Below, piece after piece: positions 41,393-50,554 of a stretch of DNA of 64,000 nt. Under the pieces are notes generated by a model that worked only from the letters and a program-made list of their open reading frames with translations, had not been told where the DNA came from and ran no database searches. Position 1 is the first letter of the stretch. Each line of letters opens with the position of its first letter. A program made the translations under genes and the position numbers. This stretch comes from Roseburia sp. 831b (GTDB lineage Bacteria > Bacillota > Clostridia > Lachnospirales > Lachnospiraceae): the NCBI RefSeq assembly GCF_001940165.2, contig NZ_CP135162.1:2934001-2998000 (forward strand). Reading direction: 5' to 3'.

Positions 41393-43270
41393 ATGTCATC
41401 TACATTTTTTGGATTAACCATTGCATCCTCAGGCTTAAGTGCCTACCAGGCTGCATTAAATACAACTGCAAACAATATTTCGAATGTGCAGACAACTGGT
41501 TATACCAGACAGGTTGCAAATCGTACCGCATCGGATGCCATCCGTGTGTATGCAAAATACGGAGCAGCAGGAACCGGTGTGACGACAACCTCCATCACGC
41601 AGATTCGAAATTCTTATTACGATTCCAAATACTGGTTCAACCAGTCTTCGCTCGGGCTTTATGAGACGAAGTTGGGTTATATGAAGCAGATTGAAAACTA
41701 TTTTATTGATGATGATACGGAAGAGGGATTTACATCCATTTTCAATAAAATGTTTAACGCACTGGATACTTTGAAAAACAATGCAAGTGATTCCAGTACA
41801 AGAGAACAGTTTATTTCAAAAGCGCAAAATTTATGCATCTACTTCAACAGTGTTGCAACCGGATTGACCAAGATTCAGGATGACTGTAATCAGGAGATTA
41901 AATCAACGGTTGATAATATTAACTCGATTGCAGAGAAGATTGCACTTTTGAATAAACAGATTAATGTTCTTGAGGTTCAGGGCGGATACGCAAATGAGCT
42001 TCGTGATCAGCGTGCACTTTTGGTAGACGAGCTTTCCGCAATTGTTCCGGTTACCGTGAATGAAACACCGGTTGTCAACTCCAATGACCCGGATATGCAG
42101 ACCGGTGCAAGCTACTACACCGTGAAAATCAACGGCGAGACATTGGTTGACACTTACGATTATGAGACACTTACCTGTGTGGCACAGAAGAATAAAATTA
42201 ATCAGTCCGACAGCGATGGACTATACAATATTTACTGGACTTCCACCGGAAATAAATTCAACATATCCGGAAAAGGAATGTCTGGCTCCTTAAGAGGTTT
42301 GCTGGATATCCGGGATGGAAATAACGGCGAGAACTTCACCGGAAAAGTTTCTGCAACAACAACCTCCGCAGCAAACGGAACCAAGATTACGATTGATAAT
42401 CCATCCATTACGAATATCAATGCCATTTCCATGGCAGAGAGCGGTGTGATTACCATTAACAGCAAAGATTACAACTACTCTGGTTTTACGTTTGAGACAG
42501 ATGCAGATGGAAATATTACATCTTATACATTTACATTAGAGGATACACTGTCAGAAACTGAGACATCCAAAATGTTTGGAAAAGAGGCATCTATTGGAAC
42601 CTCTCTTGATACCATGGGAATTCCTTACTATATGTCACAGATGAATGAGTTTCTTCGCTCTTTCTGCTCGATGTTTAATGATATTCTGTCCGGAAAAGAA
42701 GATGGTGATACGACCGGCAGTGGTGCACAGGATTTGAACGGAATGAATACCAACTACTATTCTTTCTTTACCTGTGACGGTTTAGATGGAAAAGAGGTTG
42801 ATTACAAGTTATCCGATAAATACAAAGATAGCACAATCACAAGTGGAATGGACAGTTATTATAAACTAACTGCAGGCAATATCAAGATTTCTGATGTATG
42901 TACCAAGGACCCGACGAAACTTGCTACAACAGAGAACATCGCCAATGGAGCAGATGCATATGACTTGACGGAAAAACTTGCCTTATTAAAGAGTGATACC
43001 ATCGTATTCCGTAGTGGAAAAGCAGATGCATTCCTGTCCTGTATCTATTCCGATATTTCGGTAGATGCACAGGAAAGCCAGATTTTTTACAATAATTTCA
43101 GCAACATTGCGAGCGCAATCGAAACCCAGCGTACATCCGTTTCGGGTGTGGATCAGGATGAAGAGGCACTTGACCTTGTAAAATTCCAGAACGCTTATAA
43201 TCTTTCTTCAAAGATGGTTTCGGTTCTGACAGAAGTTTACGATAAACTGATTCAGGAAACAGGAGTATAA
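41393..43270 (+). CDS. flgK: flagellar hook-associated protein FlgK, second copy
   Basis: The 625-residue protein has the same FlgK terminal motifs (IASSGLSAYQAALNTTANNISNVQTTGYTRQ and ALDLVKFQNAYNLSSKMVSVLTEVYDKLI), while its central part differs from the first copy. Both copies look intact, so the cell may build a mixed or two-layer junction, or use them in different conditions. It starts behind GGGAGAGTCAT and is followed by flgL. Confidence 0.88.
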   Translation: MSSTFFGLTIASSGLSAYQAALNTTANNISNVQTTGYTRQVANRTASDAIRVYAKYGAAGTGVTTTSITQIRNSYYDSKYWFNQSSLGLYETKLGYMKQIENYFIDDDTEEGFTSIFNKMFNALDTLKNNASDSSTREQFISKAQNLCIYFNSVATGLTKIQDDCNQEIKSTVDNINSIAEKIALLNKQINVLEVQGGYANELRDQRALLVDELSAIVPVTVNETPVVNSNDPDMQTGASYYTVKINGETLVDTYDYETLTCVAQKNKINQSDSDGLYNIYWTSTGNKFNISGKGMSGSLRGLLDIRDGNNGENFTGKVSATTTSAANGTKITIDNPSITNINAISMAESGVITINSKDYNYSGFTFETDADGNITSYTFTLEDTLSETETSKMFGKEASIGTSLDTMGIPYYMSQMNEFLRSFCSMFNDILSGKEDGDTTGSGAQDLNGMNTNYYSFFTCDGLDGKEVDYKLSDKYKDSTITSGMDSYYKLTAGNIKISDVCTKDPTKLATTENIANGADAYDLTEKLALLKSDTIVFRSGKADAFLSCIYSDISVDAQESQIFYNNFSNIASAIETQRTSVSGVDQDEEALDLVKFQNAYNLSSKMVSVLTEVYDKLIQETGV

Positions 43271-43295
43271 CAAAGAGAGATAGGAGGAAAGTCAG

Positions 43296-44864
43296 ATGCG
43301 TGTAACGAACAATATGATGTTGAGTAAGACAACCGGCAACATCAATTCTAATAAAGAGAGCGTAAGCTATTTAAATAACCAGATGTCTTCCCAAAAGAAG
43401 ATTGACCGTCCTTCCGAGGACCCGGTTATTGCAATTCGTGCGCTTCGTCTTCGCAGCAGCTTAAGCGAAATCAATCAGTATTATGACAACAATATTCCGG
43501 ATGCAGAGTCTTGGTTGAATACAACAGAGACTGCAATCAAAAATATGAAAAATATTTTGACGGATATTCGTACACAGTGTGTTAATGGGGCAAACGATTC
43601 CCTGACCGCAGACGATCGAAATACCATTTTAAAACAGCTTCAGGCATTGCGGGAACAGGTCTACTCTGAGGGTAATGCAGATTATGCAGGAAGAACTGTT
43701 TTTACCGGATATCGTACCAACAGTAATCTTACATTTATGACGGATGAGGATGAAACGACCTATACCATCGATCAGACGATTGATTATCGTTCCATTCAGG
43801 AGAACCGCTATTATACTGGTCAGGTAACCGTTCCAACTTCAGCAGCAGGAATCGGAACCGGAGCAACCACCAACCCGACTGAGGCAGTGTTTGACCGTAT
43901 CCGTCTTCCGTATTCCGATATTACAGGCGGAATCAAAGGAAAAGATAATGCCGGAAATGAGAAGCTTTACAGTACAAACGGTGATACATTCAAGATGAGC
44001 TATACCGCAAACGGAGCGACCACCCCGACAGACTTTGCAGTTACGCTATACGATACAATGGATGACTGGGCACAGGGAGCCGGCGGAACACATACAGTAG
44101 ATGCTAATAAAGCTGTATTTATCAAAGAAACCGGAGAATTAATCCTTGGTAAGAATCTTTCTTCAAAAATGAAAGATGATTACGCAACCATTGATATGAC
44201 CTATCAGAAAACCGGATTTGACAAAGGAGAACTTCGTCCGGAATATTACTTTAACTGTACATACCGGAAGAACCCGACAGCAACCGATACCGTTGAGTAT
44301 AAGAAGTATGATGACAATGGAAAAGAGATTGCACAGGATATTAACTATATTGTAGCGGCAGGTCAGACCTTGACCGTTAACATGAACGGTTCGGATGTTT
44401 TTGACGCATCTATCGGAAGAGATGTGGATGAACTTGTCAATGCAGTTCAGGCAGCGATTGATGCAAACAATAAGGTTTCCACCATCGAAGATATGATGAA
44501 AGAAGAACAGTATGCAGGTTTCAAGGATGAATTACAGTCCTGGTTAGACGCAGCCAAGAAAGAAGCTGACTATGCAGACGATAATATGCAGAAACTTTAC
44601 AACACCTATATCGGCAATTTTGATGGCTATTTAAAACAGGTAAATCTTGCATACACCACAATCGGTAGTAAAGGAACCAGATTAGACCTTACTAAAAACC
44701 GTGTGGAAAATCAGCAGACCACGATTGAAGAGTTGAAGTCTTCAAACGAGGATAAGGAACTTTCCGATGTAATCATCGATTACACAGCAGCTTATAATGC
44801 GTACGATGCTTCCTTGCAGGCAGCAAGTTACCTAAATAAAACAAGTTTATTGAATTATCTTTAA
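43296..44864 (+). CDS. flgL: flagellar hook-associated protein 3 (FlgL)
   Basis: The 522-residue flagellin-like junction protein has the N-terminal MRVTNNMMLSKTTGNIN and RPSEDPVIAIRALRLRSSL, and the C-terminal SNEDKELSDVIIDYTAAYNAYDASLQAASYL, both typical of FlgL. At 522 residues it is longer than the usual 300, with an extra domain at about 140-400. It forms the second ring of the junction. The ribosome site is GAGGAAAGTCAG. Confidence 0.9.
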   Translation: MRVTNNMMLSKTTGNINSNKESVSYLNNQMSSQKKIDRPSEDPVIAIRALRLRSSLSEINQYYDNNIPDAESWLNTTETAIKNMKNILTDIRTQCVNGANDSLTADDRNTILKQLQALREQVYSEGNADYAGRTVFTGYRTNSNLTFMTDEDETTYTIDQTIDYRSIQENRYYTGQVTVPTSAAGIGTGATTNPTEAVFDRIRLPYSDITGGIKGKDNAGNEKLYSTNGDTFKMSYTANGATTPTDFAVTLYDTMDDWAQGAGGTHTVDANKAVFIKETGELILGKNLSSKMKDDYATIDMTYQKTGFDKGELRPEYYFNCTYRKNPTATDTVEYKKYDDNGKEIAQDINYIVAAGQTLTVNMNGSDVFDASIGRDVDELVNAVQAAIDANNKVSTIEDMMKEEQYAGFKDELQSWLDAAKKEADYADDNMQKLYNTYIGNFDGYLKQVNLAYTTIGSKGTRLDLTKNRVENQQTTIEELKSSNEDKELSDVIIDYTAAYNAYDASLQAASYLNKTSLLNYL

Positions 44865-44888
44865 ACTACAATTATAATTGATTCTAAT

Positions 44889-44921
44889 GAGCACTTTTTC
44901 TTGAAAAAAGTGCTCTCTTAT
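44889..44921 (+). terminator. possible terminator after flgL
   Basis: GAGCACTTTTT pairs with AAAAAGTGCTC; the tail TCTTATTC is only moderately T-rich, so read-through to fliW is likely. Confidence 0.5.
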
Positions 44922-44957
44922 TCCTGAGTGGTTCAGGTAGAAGGATGGAGGAAGACA

Positions 44958-45404
44958 ATGAAAGCGAATACTAGATTTTTTGGGGAGATTGAGATTGAGG
45001 ATGACAAAATCATCACCATTGAAAAAGGGATGATTGGTTTTCCGGAGTTGAAAAAATTTGCTTTGATTTTTAATGAAGAAAAAGGAAAAGAAGCAAAAAT
45101 CATGTGGCTTCAGTCCATGGAAGAGGAGGCATTGGCATTTCCGGTGATGCGTCCGGAGCTTGTGAAAGAAGATTACAATCCGACTGTCAATGACGAACTT
45201 TTTCAGACGCTTGGCGAGATGACACCGGAAGATACTTATGTACTGGTTACGGTAACGGTTCCAAAGGATGTCAAGGAAGCAAGTGCAAACTTAAAGGCAC
45301 CGATTGTTATCAACACAGCAACCATGAAGGGATGTCAGATTATTGTAGAGGATGACTATCCGGTAAAATATAAATTGAATCAGAACAAGAAGGCAGGTGA
45401 ATAG
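44958..45404 (+). CDS. fliW: flagellar assembly factor FliW
   Basis: The 148-residue protein starts at 44958 (MKANTRFFGEIEIEDDKIITIEKGMIGFPEL) behind GGATGGAGGAAGAC. FliW binds flagellin or CsrA; when flagellin is exported, freed FliW traps CsrA and relieves repression of flagellin translation. The csrA gene begins two bases after its stop, as in other Firmicutes. Confidence 0.92.
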   Translation: MKANTRFFGEIEIEDDKIITIEKGMIGFPELKKFALIFNEEKGKEAKIMWLQSMEEEALAFPVMRPELVKEDYNPTVNDELFQTLGEMTPEDTYVLVTVTVPKDVKEASANLKAPIVINTATMKGCQIIVEDDYPVKYKLNQNKKAGE

Positions 45405-45406
45405 GC

Positions 45407-45625
45407 GTGTTGGCATTAACAAGAAAAAAAGGCGAATCACTCGTCATCAACAACAACATCGAGATTACGGTATTGGAGATTCGCGGAGACCAGATTAAGA
45501 TTGGAATATCAGCACCAAAGGAAGTGCCTATTTATCGAAAAGAGGTCTATGTACAGATTCAAAAGGAGAATGAGGAAGCCATGAAGAACCTCGCAGACCC
45601 GGAAACCTTAAAGAATCTGTTTTAA
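45407..45625 (+). CDS. csrA: carbon storage/translation regulator CsrA
   Basis: The 72-residue RNA-binding protein begins GTG-TTG (MLALTRKKGESLVINNNIEITVLEI) and contains the conserved core GDQIKIGISAPKEVPIYRKEVY. The dimer binds GGA in hairpin loops near ribosome sites. The fliC leader at 49597-49630 has such a site. It follows fliW directly. Confidence 0.95.
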   Translation: MLALTRKKGESLVINNNIEITVLEIRGDQIKIGISAPKEVPIYRKEVYVQIQKENEEAMKNLADPETLKNLF

Positions 45626-45630
45626 TAAGG

Positions 45631-45657
45631 TTAAGAAACGGTAAATAATTCCGATAT
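45631..45657 (+). promoter_or_regulatory. sigma-28 type promoter of flaG-fliD-fliS
   Basis: TTAA, 15 bases, then TCCGATAT; the -10 is perfect and the -35 has one mismatch to TAAA. It lies directly after csrA. Confidence 0.7.
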
Positions 45658-45703
45658 AACTCATAGAAAGATGCAATTGTGATGTCACACGGAGGTGATA
45701 GAA

Positions 45704-46132
45704 GTGGAAATGGAAGCAGTGAAGAACGGTACTGCAAAGGTGTCCTATCAGGGAAGTACGGCACCGACAACAAAAACCAAAAAGGTAGAGGATACAGGAA
45801 CTGGAAGCAATATAGGAGATGCAGTATATTCCGGGCAGGGAGCCTATAACACAAAAGGTCAGACAAAGGCTACCCAGACGGATGATGAAGTGGATGGAAA
45901 AGTGAAAGCACTTCGGGGAGCGCAGCTTGATAATGCACTCAGTGAAATGAATGAAAAAATGTCCAATTCAGAAGCCATTTTTGGAATTCATGAGAAAACA
46001 AATCGTGTCATGATTAAAATCATAGACAAGACAACAAAGGAAGTAATCAAGGAATATCCACCAGAAGAAACACTTGACATGATTGCAAAAGTCTGGGAGA
46101 TAGCAGGAATTATGGTTGACGAGAAACGCTGA
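45704..46132 (+). CDS. flaG: flagellar protein FlaG
   Basis: The protein has about 142 residues from the GTG at 45704, which sits 8 bases after GGAGG. An unstructured N-terminal 70 residues is followed by the FlaG domain (LDNALSEMNEKM ... FGIHEKTNRVMIKIIDKTTKEVIKEYPPEETLDMIAKVWE). FlaG affects filament length in other species. It heads the fliD-fliS operon. Confidence 0.9.
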   Translation: MEMEAVKNGTAKVSYQGSTAPTTKTKKVEDTGTGSNIGDAVYSGQGAYNTKGQTKATQTDDEVDGKVKALRGAQLDNALSEMNEKMSNSEAIFGIHEKTNRVMIKIIDKTTKEVIKEYPPEETLDMIAKVWEIAGIMVDEKR

Positions 46133-46165
46133 TGCGTTTTTCGTAGAAAGGAAAGGTTTTATAAT

Positions 46166-48565
46166 ATGCCAATTCGAATTACAGGTCTAAATTCAGGGCT
46201 GGATACGGAATCTATTATTTCAGCATTAGTATCCGCATATAGTTATAAGACAAATAAATATAAAAAAGCACAGACAAAATTAGCATGGAAGCAGGATGCA
46301 TGGAAGACGTTGAACTCCAAGATTTACAGCTTCTATAACAATGTTGGTAACATGAAGTTAAGTTCTGCTTACAACATGAAGACAGCTACTATTTCAGATA
46401 CGACAAAAGCATCTGTAACAGCATCCAGCAAAGCGGTTAACGGATCTTACAGTATTCAGGTAACCCAGCTTGCAAAGACCGGATACTTAACAGGTGGTCA
46501 GCTAAGCAGCGGTGTAACATATTCTACAAAGATGAGCGAACTTGGATTTTCTGGCAAAGGTAAGATTACAGTAGGAACCGGAAGCTCTTCCAAAGATATT
46601 ACAGTATCAGCAGATACGACAGTATCCGAGTTTGTTACCAACCTAAAAGAGGCCGGTGTGAATGCAAGTTACGATGAAAATAACAGAAGATTCTACATCA
46701 GTGCAAAAGAATCCGGGGCTGCTAATGACTTTACATTAACAGGAGCAGATGCAAAAGGAACGGAATTAATAAATGATTTGAAGTTATCCGTTGTGACATC
46801 TTCCGATACCAAAGCTTACAAAGATTTGAACAATGAATATTATGGACAAGATTTTGCATCAATCCGTGACGCTAAGAAAACAGCAACAAATACAGTTACA
46901 AATCTTACGGCAAAGAATCAGAACTACAACAGTGCACTTTCCTATGCAAAGGCATTAAATTCTGTGAACCAGGTTGCATCACTTGCAACAGATGCAGCTA
47001 AGAAGGATGATTATAACCAGATGGTTGCGCTGGCGCAGAAGGCGAGTCTTACCAATGTATGGGTTGATAATGACGGTGCTCTGTACAACTATGATGAGAG
47101 TACTAAGAAATACACCAATGTCAAGGAGTATACAGGTGGCTCTTATAATGAAGCAACCGGTGAATATACCGATGCAGACGGTAATGTGATTACAGGTGGT
47201 GTCTATAATGATAATGGAACTTATACCGTAACCAAAGAGGCGTTAGACACCGAAAATCTTATGACTGCTGATGCAAAGTTACAGGAACTTGCAATCGAGT
47301 TTGGCATGAGCAAGACAGAGACTGTCAAGGGAAAGGATGGCTCAGAGACCACCAAGACAGTCGCCGATAGCGACGCCCTAAATACATTCAAAAAAAATCT
47401 GTCTACGGTAAGTTCGCTTGGTTCACAGAGTGGAAATAATACGGAGTTAGGAAACCTCATTAAAGAGATTGATGATACAAATGCTGCTGGTGGAACTACG
47501 GATGTAGCTACAAAGATTTCAGAGTATGAGAGCACAGTATCCACAAATGAGGCAGAGATTGCAAGTGCAAATCAGACGTTGAGCGAATACAGCAAGATTA
47601 CGGCAACGATGACGGATAATGATCTTGCAGCATTGCAGCAGAAGGTGGATTATGCACATCAGGTTGCAACCGGAAGTGTCACAATTGCCTCTAGTGCAGG
47701 TGCAACACGAATTGAAGGACAGGATGCAACCATCTATGTCAACGGAGCAGAATATACAGGATCTACGAACAACTTTTCCATCAATGGTCTGACCATCAAC
47801 GCGACAGGTGTGACAGGTTCTTCCTATGATGCAACAGAACAGTCTGCTGTCAATGTGACGGTCAATACAGATACACAGGGAATTTACGATAAGATTAAGG
47901 ACATGCTGACACAGTACAACAGCCTGATCAATGAGATTACATCCTTGTACAATGCGGATTCTGCAAAAGGTTATGAGCCATTGACAGATGATGAAAAAGA
48001 TGCCATGAGTGATACTGAGGTAGAAAAATGGGAAGAAAAGATTAAAGCGTCCTTGCTTCGCCGTGATGACACCTTAGAGAGCGTTATGAATGGTATGACG
48101 GCAGCAATGTCAAAGAGTTATACCATCAATGGAAAATCTTACAATTTATCATCGTTTGGTATCAGCACATTAGGATTTTTGAATGCAGCTGAGAATGAAC
48201 AGTATGCTTACCACATCGATGGAGATGAAGATGATACTGCAACATCTGGTAAGGCAGATAAGCTGATGGCAGCAATTACACAAGATCCGGATTCCGTTGT
48301 ATCTTTTATGCAGCAGTTGGCAGACGGATTGTACAAAAATATTGATGCCAGAATGAAATCTTCTACTATCAGTAGTGTATATAAGGTGTATAATGATAAA
48401 GAGATGGCTTCAGAATACAGCGATTACACCACATTGATTTCCAAATGGGAAGATAAATTGCAGGAAAAAGAGGATTATTACTACAAAAAGTTCTCCTCAA
48501 TGGAGACGGCTTTATCAAAATTAAACAGCCAGACATCATCCTTATCCAATATATTAGGAAGCTAA
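46166..48565 (+). CDS. fliD: flagellar filament cap FliD
   Basis: The 799-residue filament cap protein begins MPIRITGLNSGLDTESII with the KLAWKQDAWKTLNSKIYSFYNNVGNMKLSSAYNM block of HAP2. It ends with TLISKWEDKLQEKEDYYYKKFSSMETALSKLNSQTSSL. The length is well above the common 450-600, due to a central coiled and Tyr/Gly-rich insertion (about 230-480). It assists flagellin folding at the tip. Confidence 0.92.
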   Translation: MPIRITGLNSGLDTESIISALVSAYSYKTNKYKKAQTKLAWKQDAWKTLNSKIYSFYNNVGNMKLSSAYNMKTATISDTTKASVTASSKAVNGSYSIQVTQLAKTGYLTGGQLSSGVTYSTKMSELGFSGKGKITVGTGSSSKDITVSADTTVSEFVTNLKEAGVNASYDENNRRFYISAKESGAANDFTLTGADAKGTELINDLKLSVVTSSDTKAYKDLNNEYYGQDFASIRDAKKTATNTVTNLTAKNQNYNSALSYAKALNSVNQVASLATDAAKKDDYNQMVALAQKASLTNVWVDNDGALYNYDESTKKYTNVKEYTGGSYNEATGEYTDADGNVITGGVYNDNGTYTVTKEALDTENLMTADAKLQELAIEFGMSKTETVKGKDGSETTKTVADSDALNTFKKNLSTVSSLGSQSGNNTELGNLIKEIDDTNAAGGTTDVATKISEYESTVSTNEAEIASANQTLSEYSKITATMTDNDLAALQQKVDYAHQVATGSVTIASSAGATRIEGQDATIYVNGAEYTGSTNNFSINGLTINATGVTGSSYDATEQSAVNVTVNTDTQGIYDKIKDMLTQYNSLINEITSLYNADSAKGYEPLTDDEKDAMSDTEVEKWEEKIKASLLRRDDTLESVMNGMTAAMSKSYTINGKSYNLSSFGISTLGFLNAAENEQYAYHIDGDEDDTATSGKADKLMAAITQDPDSVVSFMQQLADGLYKNIDARMKSSTISSVYKVYNDKEMASEYSDYTTLISKWEDKLQEKEDYYYKKFSSMETALSKLNSQTSSLSNILGS

Positions 48566-48593
48566 GAATATCGATAACACGGAGGTTAAGAAC

Positions 48594-48965
48594 ATGTTAG
48601 CAAATCGGGGATATGCTGCATACGCAAACAACAAGATTCAGACTGCTTCACCGGGAGAATTGACGTTAATGCTTTATGATGGCGCAATCAAATTCTGCAA
48701 TATTGCAATTGCAGCGGTGGAAGAAAAAGATTTTAACAAGGCACATGATAACATTATGAAGGTGGAACGGATTATTGAAGAGTTTCAGGGGACTTTGAAC
48801 TTTAAATATCCGGTTGCAAAAGACTTTGATAATGTGTACAAATATCTGCTTCAACGTTTGATTGAGGCAAACATGAAAAAGGACAAAGACATCTTAGAGG
48901 AAGTGTTAAAACATTTGCGTACCATGCGTGATACCTGGAAGGAAGTCATGAAGCGTCCGAACTAG
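48594..48965 (+). CDS. fliS: flagellin export chaperone FliS
   Basis: The 123-residue helical protein has the FliS signature NKIQTASPGELTLMLYDGAIKFCNIA. It binds the C-terminus of flagellin in the cytosol and prevents early polymerisation. The start follows ACGGAGGTTAAGAAC. Confidence 0.93.
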   Translation: MLANRGYAAYANNKIQTASPGELTLMLYDGAIKFCNIAIAAVEEKDFNKAHDNIMKVERIIEEFQGTLNFKYPVAKDFDNVYKYLLQRLIEANMKKDKDILEEVLKHLRTMRDTWKEVMKRPN

Positions 48966-48976
48966 AGGAGACCTGA

Positions 48977-49456
48977 ATGAGCAAGAATCCCTATATAGCA
49001 ATATTAATACAAAGTTTAAGAAAAAAAGAACAGGTGCTAGAATCCATCAGTATTATCAACCAGCGTCAGAAGACAGAGTTAGAAGACCCGTCGCTTGACC
49101 CGGATGATTTTGATAAGACAGTGGAAGAAAAGGCAAAACTGATTGCGGAACTGGAAAAATTAGACGATGGTTTCGATGAGGTATTCCAAAAGGTTCGTGA
49201 TGATTTGACGAACCACAAAGAGGAATACCGTGATGAAATCAAGACCATGCAGGATCTGATACGTTCTCTGACTGCGAAAAGTGCAACGGTTCAGGGGCAG
49301 GAAGCAAGAAATAAAGTTTTGATGGAACAGAAGTTTACAGCGATAAAAGGTCAGGTTCGAAAAGTCCGCAGCAGTCAGAAAGTGGTCAACCAATATTACC
49401 AGAATATGATGAAAGCTAACCTGGTAGACCCACAATTTACCGATAGCAAAAAGTAA
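48977..49456 (+). CDS. FliT/FlgN-like flagellar chaperone
   Basis: The 159-residue helical coiled-coil protein (SLRKKEQVLESISIINQRQKTELEDPSLDPDDFDKTVEEKAKLIAEL) sits in the fliT position after fliS. Sequence similarity to FliT is low, so the assignment rests mainly on context. It may guard FliD or regulate export. Confidence 0.65.
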   Translation: MSKNPYIAILIQSLRKKEQVLESISIINQRQKTELEDPSLDPDDFDKTVEEKAKLIAELEKLDDGFDEVFQKVRDDLTNHKEEYRDEIKTMQDLIRSLTAKSATVQGQEARNKVLMEQKFTAIKGQVRKVRSSQKVVNQYYQNMMKANLVDPQFTDSKK

Positions 49457-49479
49457 AATAAAAAATTTTACTTTTTCTA

Positions 49480-49506
49480 TAAAGTATTGGACGAAGTGTC
49501 CGATAT
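49480..49506 (+). promoter_or_regulatory. sigma-28 (SigD) promoter of flagellin
   Basis: TAAA, exactly 15 bases, then TCCGATAT, a near-perfect match to the SigD consensus. The leader is about 125 nt long. Confidence 0.9.
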
Positions 49507-49596
49507 ATATATCAAGTAAACGAAGTGTTACTTGGCGGCTGAAGTTAGAATGAAGCGTACGGTCAGGATAATGGAAGCCACAACACAACAATAATT

Positions 49597-49630
49597 GCAG
49601 CAAGGAAGCTGCACCGAATTCAAGGAGGAA
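49597..49630 (+). promoter_or_regulatory. CsrA-type binding sites in the fliC leader
   Basis: GCAGC-AAGGAA-GCTGC (49597-49612) is a 5-bp hairpin presenting GGA in its loop, followed 10 bases later by a second GGA motif that is the ribosome site (AAGGAGGAAAT, 49622-49632). This double-site layout matches the hag leader of Bacillus, where CsrA blocks initiation. Confidence 0.75.
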
Positions 49631-49638
49631 ATTAAATT

Positions 49639-50451
49639 ATGGTAGTACAGCACAATCTTACAGCGATGAACGCTAATCGTCAGTTAGGAATCACAACAGG
49701 ACAGCAGGCAAAATCTTCAGAGAAATTATCTTCTGGTTACAGAATCAACCGTGCAGGTGATGATGCAGCTGGTTTATCAATTTCTGAAAAAATGAGAAGC
49801 CAGATCCGTGGATTAAACAAAGCTTCTGACAACGCTCAGAACGGTGTATCTTTAATCCAGGTTGCTGAAGGTGCATTAAATGAAACACATTCTATCTTAC
49901 AGCGTATGAACGAATTAGCTACACAGGCAGCTAACGATACAAACACATCTGTAGATAGAGATGCAGTTAAAGCAGAAATTGATCAGTTAACATCTGAAAT
50001 CAACAGAATCCAGTCTACAACACAGTTCAACTCTATGAACTTATTAGACGGATCCTTCACAGGAAAGAACCTTCAGGTTGGTGCTCTTTCTGGACAGAAG
50101 ATTGAAATCTCCTGTGGCAAGATGAGCGCTTCTAAATTAGGCGTTAGCGGATTGAGAGTATCTAGCTTCTCAACAGCTGGAGCAGCTATGAAAGCTATTC
50201 AGTCAGCTATCACAAAGGTTTCTACACAGAGATCTACACTTGGTGCTTTACAGAACAGATTAGAGCATACAATCGCTAACTTGGATAACATTTCCGAGAA
50301 TACACAGTCTGCTGAATCACAGTTACGTGATACAGATATGGCTGAAGAAATGGTTACATACAGCAAGAACAACATCCTTGCTCAGGCAGGACAGTCTATG
50401 CTTGCTCAGGCTAACCAGTCTACTCAGGGTGTATTATCCTTACTTCAGTAA
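49639..50451 (+). CDS. fliC: flagellin
   Basis: The 270-residue short flagellin has D0/D1 domains at both ends (MVVQHNLTAMNANRQLG, GYRINRAGDDAAGLSISEKMRSQIRGL; C-terminal SENTQSAESQLRDTDMAEEMVTYSKNNIL) and almost no D2/D3. Surface Ser and Thr residues in the middle are possible glycosylation sites, consistent with the glycosylation island downstream. Codon bias is extreme, matching massive expression. Control is by sigma-28 and probably CsrA. Confidence 0.96.
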   Translation: MVVQHNLTAMNANRQLGITTGQQAKSSEKLSSGYRINRAGDDAAGLSISEKMRSQIRGLNKASDNAQNGVSLIQVAEGALNETHSILQRMNELATQAANDTNTSVDRDAVKAEIDQLTSEINRIQSTTQFNSMNLLDGSFTGKNLQVGALSGQKIEISCGKMSASKLGVSGLRVSSFSTAGAAMKAIQSAITKVSTQRSTLGALQNRLEHTIANLDNISENTQSAESQLRDTDMAEEMVTYSKNNILAQAGQSMLAQANQSTQGVLSLLQ

Positions 50452-50468
50452 TTACTACTGTAGCAATT

Positions 50469-50519
50469 CAAAAGGAACTGCGTTTTGGGGTTTATCCCCA
50501 AAATGCAGTTCCTTTTTTT
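50469..50519 (+). terminator. fliC terminator
   Basis: GGAACTGCGTTTTGGGG pairs with CCCCAAAATGCAGTTCC (one G-U), with a loop of about 5 bases and seven T. Confidence 0.92.
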
Positions 50520-50554
50520 AGTGACAAGTAATTCAAATATAAGAGTATCGTATC

